Below, one piece after another: positions 33,976 to 43,176 of a stretch of 64,000 nt of DNA. The DNA is from Pararhodobacter zhoushanensis (GTDB lineage: Bacteria > Pseudomonadota > Alphaproteobacteria > Rhodobacterales > Rhodobacteraceae). A program made the translations under genes and the position numbers. The stretch covers positions 4,281,501 through 4,345,500 of the forward strand of contig NZ_JAPDFL010000001.1 in the NCBI RefSeq assembly GCF_025949695.1, written 5' to 3'. Below the pieces are notes generated by a model. That model worked only from the letters and a program-made list of their open reading frames with translations. It was not told the origin of the DNA and searched no databases. Position 1 is the stretch's first letter, and each line of letters opens with the position of its first letter.

Positions 33976-34764
33976 TCAGTGACCCAGGATCTGGCTCAGG
34001 AACAGCTTGGTCCGCTCGGATTGCGGGTTGTTGAAGAACTCGTAAGGCTCGTTCTGTTCGACGATCTGGCCTTGATCCATGAAGATCACGCGGTTGGCGA
34101 CGGCTTGGGCAAAGCCCATTTCATGCGTCACGCAGAGCATGGTCATGCCCTCTTCGGCCAGCTGGATCATGGTATCCAGCACCTCTTTGATCATCTCGGG
34201 ATCCAGCGCCGAGGTCGGTTCATCGAACAACATGATCCGCGGCTTCATGCAGAGCGAGCGGGCAATGGCAACGCGCTGCTGCTGACCGCCCGAAAGCTGC
34301 CCGGGGTATTTCAGCGCCTGCTCGGGGATCTTCACCTTTTCGAGGAAATACATCGCTGTTTCCTCGGCCTCACGCTTGGGGGTCTTGCGCACCCAGATGG
34401 GTGCCAGCGTGAGGTTCTCCAGAATGGTCAGATGGGGGAACAGGTTGAAGTGCTGGAACACCATCCCGACCTCGGAGCGCACCTTGTCGATGTTCTTCAG
34501 GTCCGATGACAACTCGGTCCCATCGACGATGATCTGCCCGGCCTGATGTTCTTCAAGCCGGTTGATGCAGCGGATCAGCGTCGATTTGCCCGAGCCCGAG
34601 GGCCCGGCAATGACGATCCGTTCGCCGCGGTTCACCGTCAGGTCGATGTCGCGCAGCACGTGGAAACTGCCGTACCACTTGTTCATGTTGGTGATCTGGA
34701 TCGCGACTTCGTCGCTGACCTGCATCTGAGCGCGGTTGACGCTACGGTCTTGCGTGGCTTCCAT
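33976..34764 (-). CDS. bztD: glutamate/glutamine/aspartate/asparagine ABC transporter, ATPase BztD
   Basis: A 262-residue ABC ATPase energising polar amino-acid uptake. Walker A is GPSGSGKST (about residues 54-62), the Q-loop is [10 protein letters not shown], the signature is LSGGQQQR, Walker B is IMLFDEP and the switch His is in CVTHEMG. It is the last gene of bztABCD, 11 bases after bztC. The Rhodobacter-type Bzt system serves Glu, Gln, Asp and Asn, which is the basis for the name. Confidence 0.94.
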   Translation of the reverse strand: MEATQDRSVNRAQMQVSDEVAIQITNMNKWYGSFHVLRDIDLTVNRGERIVIAGPSGSGKSTLIRCINRLEEHQAGQIIVDGTELSSDLKNIDKVRSEVGMVFQHFNLFPHLTILENLTLAPIWVRKTPKREAEETAMYFLEKVKIPEQALKYPGQLSGGQQQRVAIARSLCMKPRIMLFDEPTSALDPEMIKEVLDTMIQLAEEGMTMLCVTHEMGFAQAVANRVIFMDQGQIVEQNEPYEFFNNPQSERTKLFLSQILGH

Positions 34765-34775
34765 GGCTCTACTCC

Positions 34776-36074
34776 TTAACGATGATCAGTTTTCAGACGG
34801 CGCTCGAGAGACATCGAGTAGCGCGACATGGAGAAACAGAAGATGAAGAACACGGCACCGATGAAGATGAAGAGCTCCCAGTAAATCCCCTGCCAATCCG
34901 AGCTTGCGCGCGTCGCATTCGCCAGACCGATCGGGTCGAGAATGCCGATGAACACCACCAGCGTTGTGTCCTTGAACAGACCGATGAAAGTGCTGACGAT
35001 GCTCGGGATCGAGATCTTCAGCGCCTGCGGCATGATGATCAGACGTTGGGCTTTCCAATAGTCCAGACCCAGCGCGTCGGCGGCCTCGTACTGGCCGCGT
35101 GGCAATGCAGCCAGACCGCCGCGGATCACCTCGGCCATATAGGCCGACGCAAACAGCGTCACCATGATGATAACCCGCAGGATCAGGTCAAAGTTGGTGC
35201 CGGGGGGCAGGAAATAGTTCAGCAGCAACGAGGCCGTGAACAGCAGCGTGATCAGCGGCACGCCACGAATGAATTCGATGAAGACCACCGAAACATACTT
35301 GATCAGCGGCATGTTGGACTGACGCCCCAGCGCCAGCAGGATGCCGATGGGCAGCGACAGGGCAATGCCCGACACGCCGATCACCAGCGACACAAGAAAG
35401 CCGCCGAATTCACGCGACGGCACCGACTGGCTTGCCAGCGGTGCGATGGCAGAGAGGGCATCGACCAGCGGACCGGCCACAAACAGCCAGTACAGAAGCG
35501 GCACGATCACCACGAAGGCCGCTGACAAGAGTGTCGAAAACTGCGCCGTCGCCCGCACCAGACCATAGCCCAGCACAAAACCCAGAGCGACCGCGACCGG
35601 GCCCCAGATCGTCCCGCCCCACAGCAGCCAGACACCCAGGAAGGGATAGACCATGGTGAAGTACAGCACCTTCTTGGGCACCGACGGGAACAGAACCGGC
35701 GAAATCGCGACGAACAGCAGGACCAGCGCCGTCACGGGCCGCCAGTACAGCTCGGGCGGGTAGAAGCCGAACATCAGCTGCGGCCAGCGATCCTTGATCA
35801 CGCCCCAGCACGCGCCGCTGGCACCGTCGAGGATCTGCCGGCATTCGGTCAGCGAATTCGCGTTCCAGATCGAGTTGGCGAACCAGGGGCCCATCTCCAT
35901 GACCAGGAACAGCACGACCAGCAGCGAAATCACCGTCAGGATGATGTTCAGCGGGCCGTCGAACAGGTTCTCGCGCCCCCAGCGCACCATGCCGATCTGG
36001 CTGCTGGGCGGGTCTTGGGGCGGGAGCATCGTCTCGCGGACAAAGCGGACGGTATGCGCATGGGTATCACTCAT
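34776..36074 (-). CDS. bztC: glutamate/glutamine/aspartate/asparagine ABC transporter, permease BztC
   Basis: A 432-residue inner-membrane permease with an extended N-terminal region characteristic of AapM/BztC, followed by the polar amino-acid permease domain. The EAA-like loop is [24 protein letters not shown] near residues 330-353, and [20 protein letters not shown] precedes it. It forms the channel as a heterodimer with BztB. The gene starts one base before the bztB stop region and is followed by bztD after 11 bases, all in one leftward operon. Confidence 0.94.
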   Translation of the reverse strand: MSDTHAHTVRFVRETMLPPQDPPSSQIGMVRWGRENLFDGPLNIILTVISLLVVLFLVMEMGPWFANSIWNANSLTECRQILDGASGACWGVIKDRWPQLMFGFYPPELYWRPVTALVLLFVAISPVLFPSVPKKVLYFTMVYPFLGVWLLWGGTIWGPVAVALGFVLGYGLVRATAQFSTLLSAAFVVIVPLLYWLFVAGPLVDALSAIAPLASQSVPSREFGGFLVSLVIGVSGIALSLPIGILLALGRQSNMPLIKYVSVVFIEFIRGVPLITLLFTASLLLNYFLPPGTNFDLILRVIIMVTLFASAYMAEVIRGGLAALPRGQYEAADALGLDYWKAQRLIIMPQALKISIPSIVSTFIGLFKDTTLVVFIGILDPIGLANATRASSDWQGIYWELFIFIGAVFFIFCFSMSRYSMSLERRLKTDHR

Positions 36075-36075
36075 C

Positions 36076-37332
36076 TCAGCGCTCCCTCAGCTTTACGCGG
36101 TTGTTGTAGAAGTTCATCACCGTCGAGATGATCAGGCTGATCACCAGATAGACCAGCATCAGCAACATCATCCCTTCCAACTCGCGGCCGGTCTGGTTGA
36201 TGGTGATCCCGCCCAGTGTCGAGCGCAGGTCCATGTAGCCCACGGCCAGACCCAGCGAGGTGTTCTTGGTGATGTTCAGGTATTGCGAGATCAGCGGCGG
36301 CACGATGACGCGCAGCGCTTGCGGCAGGATCACCAGCCGCATCGTGCGGCCCGGCTGCAACCCCAGCGCAAAGGCGGCTTCGCTTTGCCCCTGCGAGATG
36401 GCCAGAATGCCCGAACGCACGATCTCGGCGACGAAAGCGCCGGTGTAGATACTCAACCCCAGCCACATGGCCAGCAGCGAGTTCCGCATCTGGATGCCGC
36501 CGGTAAAGTTGAACCCGCGCAGTTCGGGGTATTCCAGATGGAAGCCCAGAAAGACCAGCAGCGCGATGGCGGGAACGAACAGGATCAGCAGGCTTTTCCA
36601 CCACGTCTTGGGGCGGACGCCGGTGGCGTTCTGGATCTTGGTGGCGCTGGCAAGAACCCGACGGTTCACCCAGATCGACAGCCCGACGACGACCAGAAAC
36701 GCCATCAGGTTCAGGCTGACATCCACACCCACGATATTGAAGTAGCCAAGGCCGTTCTCGAACAGCGGACCGGGGACATAAACGCCGCGGTTGGTGACGG
36801 CGATGGAATCGAACAGCAGCATGCTGCTGGCCGGATCGTCCCCGCGGAACGCACTGGGCGGCGGCATCGATTCCGACATGATGGCGCTGACCACGATGAT
36901 CCAGATCAGCACGGGGACGTTGCGGAAGGTCTCGACATAGACCGTCATCAACCGGCCGATGATCCAGTTCTTGGACAGGCGCAGCACCCCGGCGATCACC
37001 CCGATCACCGTTGCGGTCACGCAGGCCATCACCGCCAGGATCAGCGTGTTCAGCAGCCCGACGATCGCCGCGCGGCCGTGGGTATAGGTGCTGTCATACT
37101 CGATGGGCCGCTGTGAAATGTCGTAGCCCGACACGTTCCACAAGAAATCGAATGAAAAATCTTTGCCCAGAGCCGCGAGGTTGCGGATCGTGTTGTCGAT
37201 CAGCCAGGCGGCGCCCAGCATGAGAAGGATCAGCACAAAGATCTGGATCGTGTAAGAGCGATACCGCGTATCGTATAGCAGCATGCTCAGGCGAAATGAC
37301 CCCTTCGGAGCCCCGCTGTCCACCATTGCCAT
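36076..37332 (-). CDS. bztB: glutamate/glutamine/aspartate/asparagine ABC transporter, permease BztB
   Basis: A 418-residue AapQ/BztB permease. The permease EAA loop reads SEAAFALGLQPGRTMRLVIL near residues 325-345 and the preceding helix is AFVAEIVRSGILAIS. ATG 37332 was chosen because GGGAGACAATTG lies directly upstream, although the frame stays open for 57 more codons without family resemblance. A hairpin with U-tract lies between bztA and this gene, so permease expression is probably lower than that of the binding protein. Confidence 0.93.
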   Translation of the reverse strand: MAMVDSGAPKGSFRLSMLLYDTRYRSYTIQIFVLILLMLGAAWLIDNTIRNLAALGKDFSFDFLWNVSGYDISQRPIEYDSTYTHGRAAIVGLLNTLILAVMACVTATVIGVIAGVLRLSKNWIIGRLMTVYVETFRNVPVLIWIIVVSAIMSESMPPPSAFRGDDPASSMLLFDSIAVTNRGVYVPGPLFENGLGYFNIVGVDVSLNLMAFLVVVGLSIWVNRRVLASATKIQNATGVRPKTWWKSLLILFVPAIALLVFLGFHLEYPELRGFNFTGGIQMRNSLLAMWLGLSIYTGAFVAEIVRSGILAISQGQSEAAFALGLQPGRTMRLVILPQALRVIVPPLISQYLNITKNTSLGLAVGYMDLRSTLGGITINQTGRELEGMMLLMLVYLVISLIISTVMNFYNNRVKLRER

Positions 37333-37416
37333 CAATTGTCTCCCTGCATCCGTGTCTGGTTTTTGTCTTCGCGCTCTAAGAGCGTCGGAGGGCACGGTTA
37401 TGCGATGTCTGATAGG

Positions 37417-37448
37417 AAAACGGCGCGCGGTGGGGTCACCGCGCGCCG
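37417..37448 (-). terminator. attenuator/terminator between bztA and bztB
   Basis: Perfect 12-base-pair stem CGGCGCGCGGTG (37421-37432) with CACCGCGCGCCG (37437-37448), loop of four. Read leftward it is followed by TTTTCC. It lies 13 bases after the bztA stop and 85 before the bztB start, the usual place for partial termination that yields excess binding protein over permease. Confidence 0.8.
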
Positions 37449-37460
37449 TAGTGCCGTCGC

Positions 37461-38477
37461 TTAGCGGAACGGCGGGGTGTAGAGCAGACCACCCTGGGTC
37501 CACTGTGCGTTCAGGCCGCGTGCCAGACCGATCGGGGTTGCTTCACCGATGGTGGCCGCGAAGATCTCGCCATAGTTGCCACCGGCAGCAATCGCGTGCA
37601 TCGCCCACTGCGGGTCGAGACCCAGCATTTCGCCCAGCGAGCCTTCCGAGCCCAGCAGACGGTTGATTTCCGGGTTGGTGGTGCCGGCAGCCATCTGCTC
37701 GAGGTTGGCCGAGGTCACGCCCAGCTCTTCAGCAGCGATCAGCGCGTTCAGCGTCCAGCGGCCGATGTCAGCCCACTGATCGTCGCCCTGACGGACGAGC
37801 GGACCGAGCGGCTCTTTCGAAATGATCTCGGGCAGAATCACGTGGTCGCCCGGGGTTTCGAACGAGGCGCGCGTGGCAGCCAGACCCGACGCGTCGGTGG
37901 TGTACACGTCGCAGGCACCAGCCAGATACTGCTGCTGAGCTTCGGCGTTGGTTTCGATCGGAACCGGCTCGTAGGTCATGTTGTTGATGCGGAAGTAGTC
38001 CGCAAGGTTCAGCTCGGTCGTGGTGCCGGTCTGGATGCAGACGGTCGCGCCATCAAGTTCGGTTGCCGACGAGACGCCCAGAGCACGGTCGACCATGAAG
38101 CCCTGACCGTCGTAGTAGTTCACGCCGATGAAGGTGAAGCCCAGATCCACGTCGCGCGACAGGGTCCAGGTGGTGTTGCGGGCGAGAATGTCGATCTCAC
38201 CCGAGGCGAGCGCGGTAAAGCGGGTCTGGCCAGTGGTCGGCACAAAGTTTACCGCCATCGGATCGCCCAGAACGGCCGCAGCGACGGCGCGGCAAACGGC
38301 GACGTCAAAGCCTTGCCAGACGCCGTTTGCGTCCGGGGCCGAGAAGCCGTTCACGCCAGTCGACACGCCACAGTTCAGCGAGCCGCGGGCCTGCACATCT
38401 TCCAGCGTCGTGGCCGAGGCAAAGCCTGCAACCAATGCCGCGGTCGCGAGCGTGCCCATGAATACTGATTTTTTCAT
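37461..38477 (-). CDS. bztA: glutamate/glutamine/aspartate/asparagine ABC transporter, periplasmic binding protein BztA
   Basis: A 338-residue family 3 solute-binding protein. A Sec signal peptide (KKSVFMGTLATAALVAGFASA, cleavage near residue 23) precedes TLEDVQARGSLNCGVSTG, and WQGFDVAVCRAVAAAVLGD is the typical family 3 signature. ATG 38477 is preceded by GGAAGAGGTAAGA; earlier in-frame codons lack signal-peptide character. It is the first gene of the leftward bztABCD operon. Confidence 0.95.
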   Translation of the reverse strand: MKKSVFMGTLATAALVAGFASATTLEDVQARGSLNCGVSTGVNGFSAPDANGVWQGFDVAVCRAVAAAVLGDPMAVNFVPTTGQTRFTALASGEIDILARNTTWTLSRDVDLGFTFIGVNYYDGQGFMVDRALGVSSATELDGATVCIQTGTTTELNLADYFRINNMTYEPVPIETNAEAQQQYLAGACDVYTTDASGLAATRASFETPGDHVILPEIISKEPLGPLVRQGDDQWADIGRWTLNALIAAEELGVTSANLEQMAAGTTNPEINRLLGSEGSLGEMLGLDPQWAMHAIAAGGNYGEIFAATIGEATPIGLARGLNAQWTQGGLLYTPPFR

Positions 38478-38746
38478 TCTTACCTCTTCCTGTTTTCGTC
38501 GCCTCATCGGGCGATCTGGTACCGCCGTTTCCGGCGAATTTCTGTGCCCAAGCAAGGGCGAGTTGGTACCGGGCCGCACCCGGACATTCATTGCCAAAGC
38601 AATTTTGCGCACTGTTTCGGTGCTGCATGAGCAAATTTGTGCCGAGAAACCTTGGCCGTCAAGTCAATCATTCCCAACCGTGATGCCTAAGCAAGCGGCG
38701 GCGTGATCGGTAACACCGGGTTTTTAAGGCGCAATCTTGTTGCGCG
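38478..38746 (-). other. upstream region of bztA
   Basis: A 269-base gap between bztA and the ATP12 gene. It contains the inverted repeat ATTGC-CAAA-GCAAT at 38590-38603, a possible operator, and a small GCGCAA/TTGCGC hairpin at 38729-38745 directly after the ATP12 stop. No confident -35/-10 pair was found, and no gene is evident. Confidence 0.35.
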
Positions 38747-39457
38747 CTAACATGCGCAAAGGGCGAAAAAACGGGCAGCGGCAAGAAAGGAATCCTGCCT
38801 GCGCGCGGCAAGAGCCTGCGCTTCCTCGTCTTCGCCCCATTGCTCGATCTGCCAGTCCTCATCGATTCGAGAGGCACGCCACAGATCTTCGACCGGCGCG
38901 ACCTGCTCGGTCACCGCCAGCGCGATCACCAACGACCCGGACATGGCCACAAGGTCATGAAACGCGGTCAGCTGGAACGGGGTTAACGTGGCGACATGCG
39001 CCGTCAATTCAGCCAGAGTTTCGGCCGGTTGCTCGGTCGGCATGACGCCCGAGGTCACCCGCCATTGCACGCCGAATCGGTCGGACGACCATCCGAGCAG
39101 CGGATCCCAGGCCGCTGCCTGCCGCTCGATCAGCGCTGCGGGGTCCGTGGCGCGGTAGCACAGCAGGTCGGTTTCCCCATACGCCGTCAGCAGCTCGGCA
39201 ACCTCGTCGAACTGGCGGGTGACCTTGTCGATGGCGGCATTGGCGGCGCGCGTGGCGGGCATTGTGTCGGGGTCGATCTTGTCGCCCTGCGCCGCCCATT
39301 CCGCCGCGACCTCTTCGGCAAAGCCGCGCGTCGGCACGACCAGCGGTGCCTTGCCGGGCGTCTTCACGCCGCGCCCGTCAAGCAGGACGGTGAAACCACC
39401 CGGGGCTTCGACCACGGTTGCGTCTTTCCAGAACCGCTTCGGTGCCCAGTCGCTCAT
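38747..39457 (-). CDS. ATP12-family F1-ATPase assembly chaperone
   Basis: A 236-residue protein of the ATP12 family, which in mitochondria protects the F1 alpha subunit before assembly; alphaproteobacteria carry the bacterial version. The opening FTVLLDGRGVKTPGKAPLVVPT (about residues 23-44) and AAEWAAQGDKIDPDTMPATR are diagnostic, as is ETDLLCYRA. Its ATG overlaps the upstream HAD phosphatase stop by four bases, so the two are coupled. Confidence 0.92.
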   Translation of the reverse strand: MSDWAPKRFWKDATVVEAPGGFTVLLDGRGVKTPGKAPLVVPTRGFAEEVAAEWAAQGDKIDPDTMPATRAANAAIDKVTRQFDEVAELLTAYGETDLLCYRATDPAALIERQAAAWDPLLGWSSDRFGVQWRVTSGVMPTEQPAETLAELTAHVATLTPFQLTAFHDLVAMSGSLVIALAVTEQVAPVEDLWRASRIDEDWQIEQWGEDEEAQALAARRQDSFLAAARFFALCAC

Positions 39458-40119
39458 CCCTGCCCCCAGATTTCCGCAAGTGCCGCATCCAGCGCGTCAA
39501 AACTGTCGATCAACACATCCGCCGCCGCCAGTCGCGCATCCGGGTGATAGCCCCAGCGCACGCCAATCGCCTTGATCCCGGCGGCATGGCCCATCGCAAT
39601 GTCAAATTCGGTATCACCGATGATCACGGCATCCGCCGCCGCGATCCCGGTGTCGCGCAGACAGGCCAGCACCATCGCCGGATCGGGCTTGGACGGGTGG
39701 TCATCGGCGACATGGCTGGTGGCGAACAGGTCGTGCAACCCGTGCGATTCAAACAACCCGTTCAGGCCCCGACGCGACTTGCCGGTCGCGACGGCCAGCG
39801 TCACCCCCGGATCGGCGCGCAACCGCTCCAGCGCGGCACGGGCACCTGGGTACAGCGGGCTGCCCTTCTCACCATTCGCCGTGCGCAGGGCGTTGTAGCT
39901 GGCCTTGTAGGCCACCACCATCGCGTCCTGCGTCGCCGCCTCGACCAAGGGCGCAAGCTGCGCCATGGCGACCGGCAGCGACAGCCCCACGATGCCCTTG
40001 ACCGCATCGTCTGACGGAACCGTCAGACCGGCACTGGCAAACGCCGCCGCCATCGAGGCCAGAATATCGGCCTGACTGTCGACCAACGTGCCATCGACAT
40101 CAAAAATCACCAGCCGCAT
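39454..40119 (-). CDS. HAD-superfamily hydrolase (phosphoglycolate phosphatase-like)
   Basis: A 221-residue HAD phosphatase. Motif I is FDVDGTLVDSQ (residues 5-15), motif II the Thr/Ser in ATGKSRRGL, motif III the Lys of SKPDPAMVL, and motif IV IIGDTEFDIAMG; a helical cap lies between I and II. ATG 40119 gives the canonical MRLVIFDVDG start. It is between an RluC-like synthase (stop 40124 upstream) and ATP12, likely in one leftward operon. Members act on phosphoglycolate, pyrophosphate or flavin/sugar phosphates, so substrate is open. Confidence 0.88.
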   Translation of the reverse strand: MRLVIFDVDGTLVDSQADILASMAAAFASAGLTVPSDDAVKGIVGLSLPVAMAQLAPLVEAATQDAMVVAYKASYNALRTANGEKGSPLYPGARAALERLRADPGVTLAVATGKSRRGLNGLFESHGLHDLFATSHVADDHPSKPDPAMVLACLRDTGIAAADAVIIGDTEFDIAMGHAAGIKAIGVRWGYHPDARLAAADVLIDSFDALDAALAEIWGQG

Positions 40120-40123
40120 GGGG

Positions 40124-41161
40124 TCATTCTTCGTCGAAGAAGGGATCGGCGGGCACGTCATTCTCCTGCCAGCCCAGCGTCTTCCAGCTGCGCTCCATAT
40201 GCGGGGGCAGCGGGGCGGCGACGGTCATGACCTTGCCGGTCACCGGATGCTCGAAGGTGATCTGACGCGCGTGCAGGTGCATCTTGCGGCTGATATCGCC
40301 GCCCAGTTGCGCGCCCCAGCCATCGCCAAGGTTCTCTTGCCCCGATCCGCCATACTTGCCGTCGCCGATGATCGGATGCCCCATCTCGGCCATATGCGCC
40401 CTCAGCTGGTGCGTGCGCCCGGTGATCGGCACCAGCGCGACCCAGGCCGCCCGGCTGCCCAGCCGTTCGAGCACGGCGAAATCGGTGGTGGCGCGCTTGG
40501 CGCCCTCGGTCGTTTCGACCTGATTGGGATGGACGCAGCGCATCTTCTCGCCCTCACCGCGACCACCGCCCTTGACCAGACCATATTTGATCGTGCCCTT
40601 GAGCGGCTGCGGCACACCGGCGACGATGGCCCAGTAAATCTTGCGCGTCGCGCGGTGACGGAACCCCTCGCTTAACCGCCGTGCCACGCGCGGGGTGCGG
40701 GCCAGCAGCAGGACACCCGAGGTGTCCTTGTCCAGCCGGTGCACCAGAACCGGGCGCTCCTTGTAGCCGAACATCAGCGCCTCGGTCAGCCCGTCGATAT
40801 GCCGGTCGCCCTGCCCGCTGCCCCCCTGCGACGGCAGACCCGGCGGCTTGTTCAGCGCGATGACATGCTCGTCTTTCCAGATCACCGCCTCGCGGATCAT
40901 CGCGGCATCCGCTGCGGTGATCTTGCCCACACGCTCGGGCTTGGGCGCTTCGGTATCGGGCAGCGGCGGCACGCGCACCACCTGACCGGCATCGATGCGG
41001 TCCGAGGCCTTGACGCGCTTGCCATCGACCCGCAGATCACCCTTGCGGCAGAACTTCTCGATCATGCCTTGCGTGATCTGGGGAAACTTGCGTTTCAGCC
41101 AGCGGTCCAGCCGCTGCTCACCCTCGTCCACGCCTACCGTAACTGTCTGTACACCGCTCAT
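40124..41161 (-). CDS. RluC/RluD-family 23S rRNA pseudouridine synthase
   Basis: A 345-residue RNA pseudouridine synthase. An N-terminal S4 RNA-binding domain (QRLDRWLKRKFPQITQGMIE) is followed by the RluA-type catalytic domain with HRLDKDTSGVLLLA, whose Asp is the nucleophile, and ITGRTHQLRAHMAEMGHPI. ATG 41161 overlaps the crcB stop by four bases. It most resembles RluC, which modifies 23S rRNA, but substrate positions cannot be assigned from sequence alone. Confidence 0.9.
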   Translation of the reverse strand: MSGVQTVTVGVDEGEQRLDRWLKRKFPQITQGMIEKFCRKGDLRVDGKRVKASDRIDAGQVVRVPPLPDTEAPKPERVGKITAADAAMIREAVIWKDEHVIALNKPPGLPSQGGSGQGDRHIDGLTEALMFGYKERPVLVHRLDKDTSGVLLLARTPRVARRLSEGFRHRATRKIYWAIVAGVPQPLKGTIKYGLVKGGGRGEGEKMRCVHPNQVETTEGAKRATTDFAVLERLGSRAAWVALVPITGRTHQLRAHMAEMGHPIIGDGKYGGSGQENLGDGWGAQLGGDISRKMHLHARQITFEHPVTGKVMTVAAPLPPHMERSWKTLGWQENDVPADPFFDEE

Positions 41162-41535
41162 GCCACCACGCTCCGCGCCAGCCATAAGCCCGCCAGGATG
41201 GCGGCCAGCGACAGCACCACCGAGGCTCCGACATAGACCATGGCCAGCCCTTGCTGCCCACGCTCCCATATCGTCATCGCATCCAGCGAGAACGCCGAAA
41301 ACGTCGTATACCCACCCAGCACGCCGGTCATCAGCAAGGGCGCGAAACGGTTGGCGCTGAGATGCCCCAGAGCCACCACAACAACACCCATCACGAACGA
41401 GCCGATGACGTTGACGGCCAGTGTTCCCCAAGGGAAACCCGGCCCCATCAGACGCAAGGACGCAACGCCGGTCAGATACCGGCCCGAGGCACCAATGGCA
41501 CCCCCCAAAGCGACTTGCAAAAGCGTGTAGATCAT
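41158..41535 (-). CDS. crcB: CrcB/Fluc fluoride channel
   Basis: A 125-residue four-helix membrane protein of the Fluc family, dual-topology dimers that export fluoride. Key features are GGAIGASGRYL (residues 10-20), the central GTLAVNVIGSFVMGV and the Phe-box/Ser-Thr region GGYTTFSAFS. ATG 41535 gives the normal family length. No fluoride riboswitch pattern was seen upstream; the gene follows rarA by 31 bases and overlaps the pseudouridine synthase gene. Confidence 0.92.
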   Translation of the reverse strand: MIYTLLQVALGGAIGASGRYLTGVASLRLMGPGFPWGTLAVNVIGSFVMGVVVVALGHLSANRFAPLLMTGVLGGYTTFSAFSLDAMTIWERGQQGLAMVYVGASVVLSLAAILAGLWLARSVVA

Positions 41536-41566
41536 CGCGTTGCCCTGCACCGCAGGCCGGTCAAAG

Positions 41567-42895
41567 TCAACCCGCGCCGCCATCCCGCCGCGTGCGCAGC
41601 TTGGCGAAATACTCGACCCGCTTCTTCAGCTCCCGCTCGAAGCCGCGCTCGGGCGGGCTGTAGAGCACCGGACGCTTCACGCCGTCGGGGAAATAGTTCT
41701 GGCCGCTGAAACCGTCCTGGGCGTCATGGTCGTACTGATAGCCCGCGCCATAGCCCTGTTGCTCCATCAGCTTGGTCGGCGCGTTCAGGATATGCGCGGG
41801 CGGCATCGTGCTGCCGGTCTTCTGCGCCAGCTGCCGCGCGGCCTTGTAGGCCTTGTACACCGCGTTCGATTTCGGCGCGAGCGCGAGGTAGACCACCGCC
41901 TGCGCCAGCGCCAGCTCGCCCTCGGGGCTGCCCAGCCGCTCGTAGGTCTGCCAGGCGTCCAGACAGGCGGTCTGCGCCTGCGGATCGGCAAGGCCAATAT
42001 CCTCGACCGCCATGCGGGTGATCCGCCGCGCCAGAAAGCGCGGATCCTCGCCGCCTTCCAGCATGCGCGCGAACCAGTAGAGCGCGGCATCGGGATCGGA
42101 ACCCCGCACCGATTTGTGCAGCGCCGAAATCAGGTTGTAATGCTCATCCCCCGATTTGTCATATTTCGCCGCCCGCCGCATGAGGCGCTTGGCCAAAGCG
42201 TCGGTGTCCAGCTTGCCCGAAAGCTTCCACGCCATCACCTGCTCGATCAGATTGAGCAAGGCCCGCCCGTCGCCATCGGCCATCTCCAGCAGCGCCTCGC
42301 GCGCCTCGCCGGTCAACGGCAGGCGGCGGTCCAGCTCGCGCTCGGCCCGCTCGGCCAGATGCTCCAGATCGATAAGCGAGAGCCGGGTCAGCACAATGAC
42401 CTGCGACCGGCTCAGAAGCGCGGCGTTCAGCTCGAACGAGGGGTTCTCGGTCGTCGCCCCGACCAGCAGGATCGTGCCGTCCTCCATATGCGGCAGGAAA
42501 CCGTCCTGCTGCGCCTTGTTGAAGCGGTGGATCTCATCTACGAAAAGCAGCGTTCCCTGCCCGTTCCCGCGCCGCATCTTCGCCGCCTCGAACACCTTGC
42601 GCAGCTCGGGCACGCCGGAAAAGATCGCGCTGATCTGGATGAAATGCAGATCCGTCGCCTTGGCCAGCAACCGCGCGATGGTCGTCTTGCCCACGCCGGG
42701 CGGCCCCCACAGGATCAGCGACGATAGCGCCCCGGCCCCCAGCATCGCGCCCAACGGCCCGTCAGCCCCCAACACCGCCTGTTGCCCGATCACATCCGCC
42801 AAGGACCGTGGCCGCAACCGGTCCGCCAGCGGGCGCGGTGCCTCGGCAGCTTTCAGGTCGCGCTCGGAAGGATCAGAATCAAACAGATCAGCCAT
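41567..42895 (-). CDS. rarA: replication-associated recombination protein A (RarA/MgsA)
   Basis: A 442-residue AAA+ ATPase that acts at stalled replication forks, related to clamp loaders and eukaryotic WRNIP1. Motifs are RPRSLADVIGQ, Walker A GPPGVGKTT, Walker B LLFVDEIHRFN, sensor 1 GATTENPSF, and the C-terminal tetramerisation region with YWFARMLEGGEDPRFLARR. ATG 42895 was preferred over an in-frame GTG two codons upstream. It leads the leftward cluster rarA-crcB-rluC-like-HAD-ATP12. Confidence 0.94.
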   Translation of the reverse strand: MADLFDSDPSERDLKAAEAPRPLADRLRPRSLADVIGQQAVLGADGPLGAMLGAGALSSLILWGPPGVGKTTIARLLAKATDLHFIQISAIFSGVPELRKVFEAAKMRRGNGQGTLLFVDEIHRFNKAQQDGFLPHMEDGTILLVGATTENPSFELNAALLSRSQVIVLTRLSLIDLEHLAERAERELDRRLPLTGEAREALLEMADGDGRALLNLIEQVMAWKLSGKLDTDALAKRLMRRAAKYDKSGDEHYNLISALHKSVRGSDPDAALYWFARMLEGGEDPRFLARRITRMAVEDIGLADPQAQTACLDAWQTYERLGSPEGELALAQAVVYLALAPKSNAVYKAYKAARQLAQKTGSTMPPAHILNAPTKLMEQQGYGAGYQYDHDAQDGFSGQNYFPDGVKRPVLYSPPERGFERELKKRVEYFAKLRTRRDGGAG

Positions 42896-42974
42896 AGACA
42901 CAATCTAGGCGCTGCACAGGCCGCCGGAAAGACGTCATCGGCAAAGCGAGGGGCTGCGCGCCCCCTCGCGCTCC

Positions 42975-43132
42975 CTGCGCCAAAGGGGACGCACGCGCCC
43001 CCTTTGGAAACCCCCGTGGATATTTAGAGACAGAAAATGGGACATGGTTAACGAAACCTTATTTTCTGTCCTCAAGTATCCTCGGGGGTGAATTCGGCGT
43101 CAGCCGAAGAGGGGGCTGAAAGCCCCTTCCAC
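42975..43132. repeat. dispersed palindromic element, best complete copy (copy 8)
   Basis: Inverted arms at 43011-43038 and 43061-43088 match at 23 of 28 positions when one is reverse-complemented (CCCCCGnGGATA ... GACAGAAAAT). The core TTAACGAAACCTTAT is at 43048-43062. Left flank hairpin: CCAAAGGGG (42980-42988) with CCCCTTTGG (42999-43007). Right flank hairpins: TTCGGC/GCCGAA (43093-43108) and GGGGGCT/AGCCCC (about 43111-43126). It lies between the start of rarA and the 3' end of the leftward protease gene and fills most of that 280-base gap. Confidence 0.85.
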
Positions 43133-43176
43133 CGCGCGAAGCGCTCATTGGCGTGCGGCGCAGCCGCTCCTTTTGA

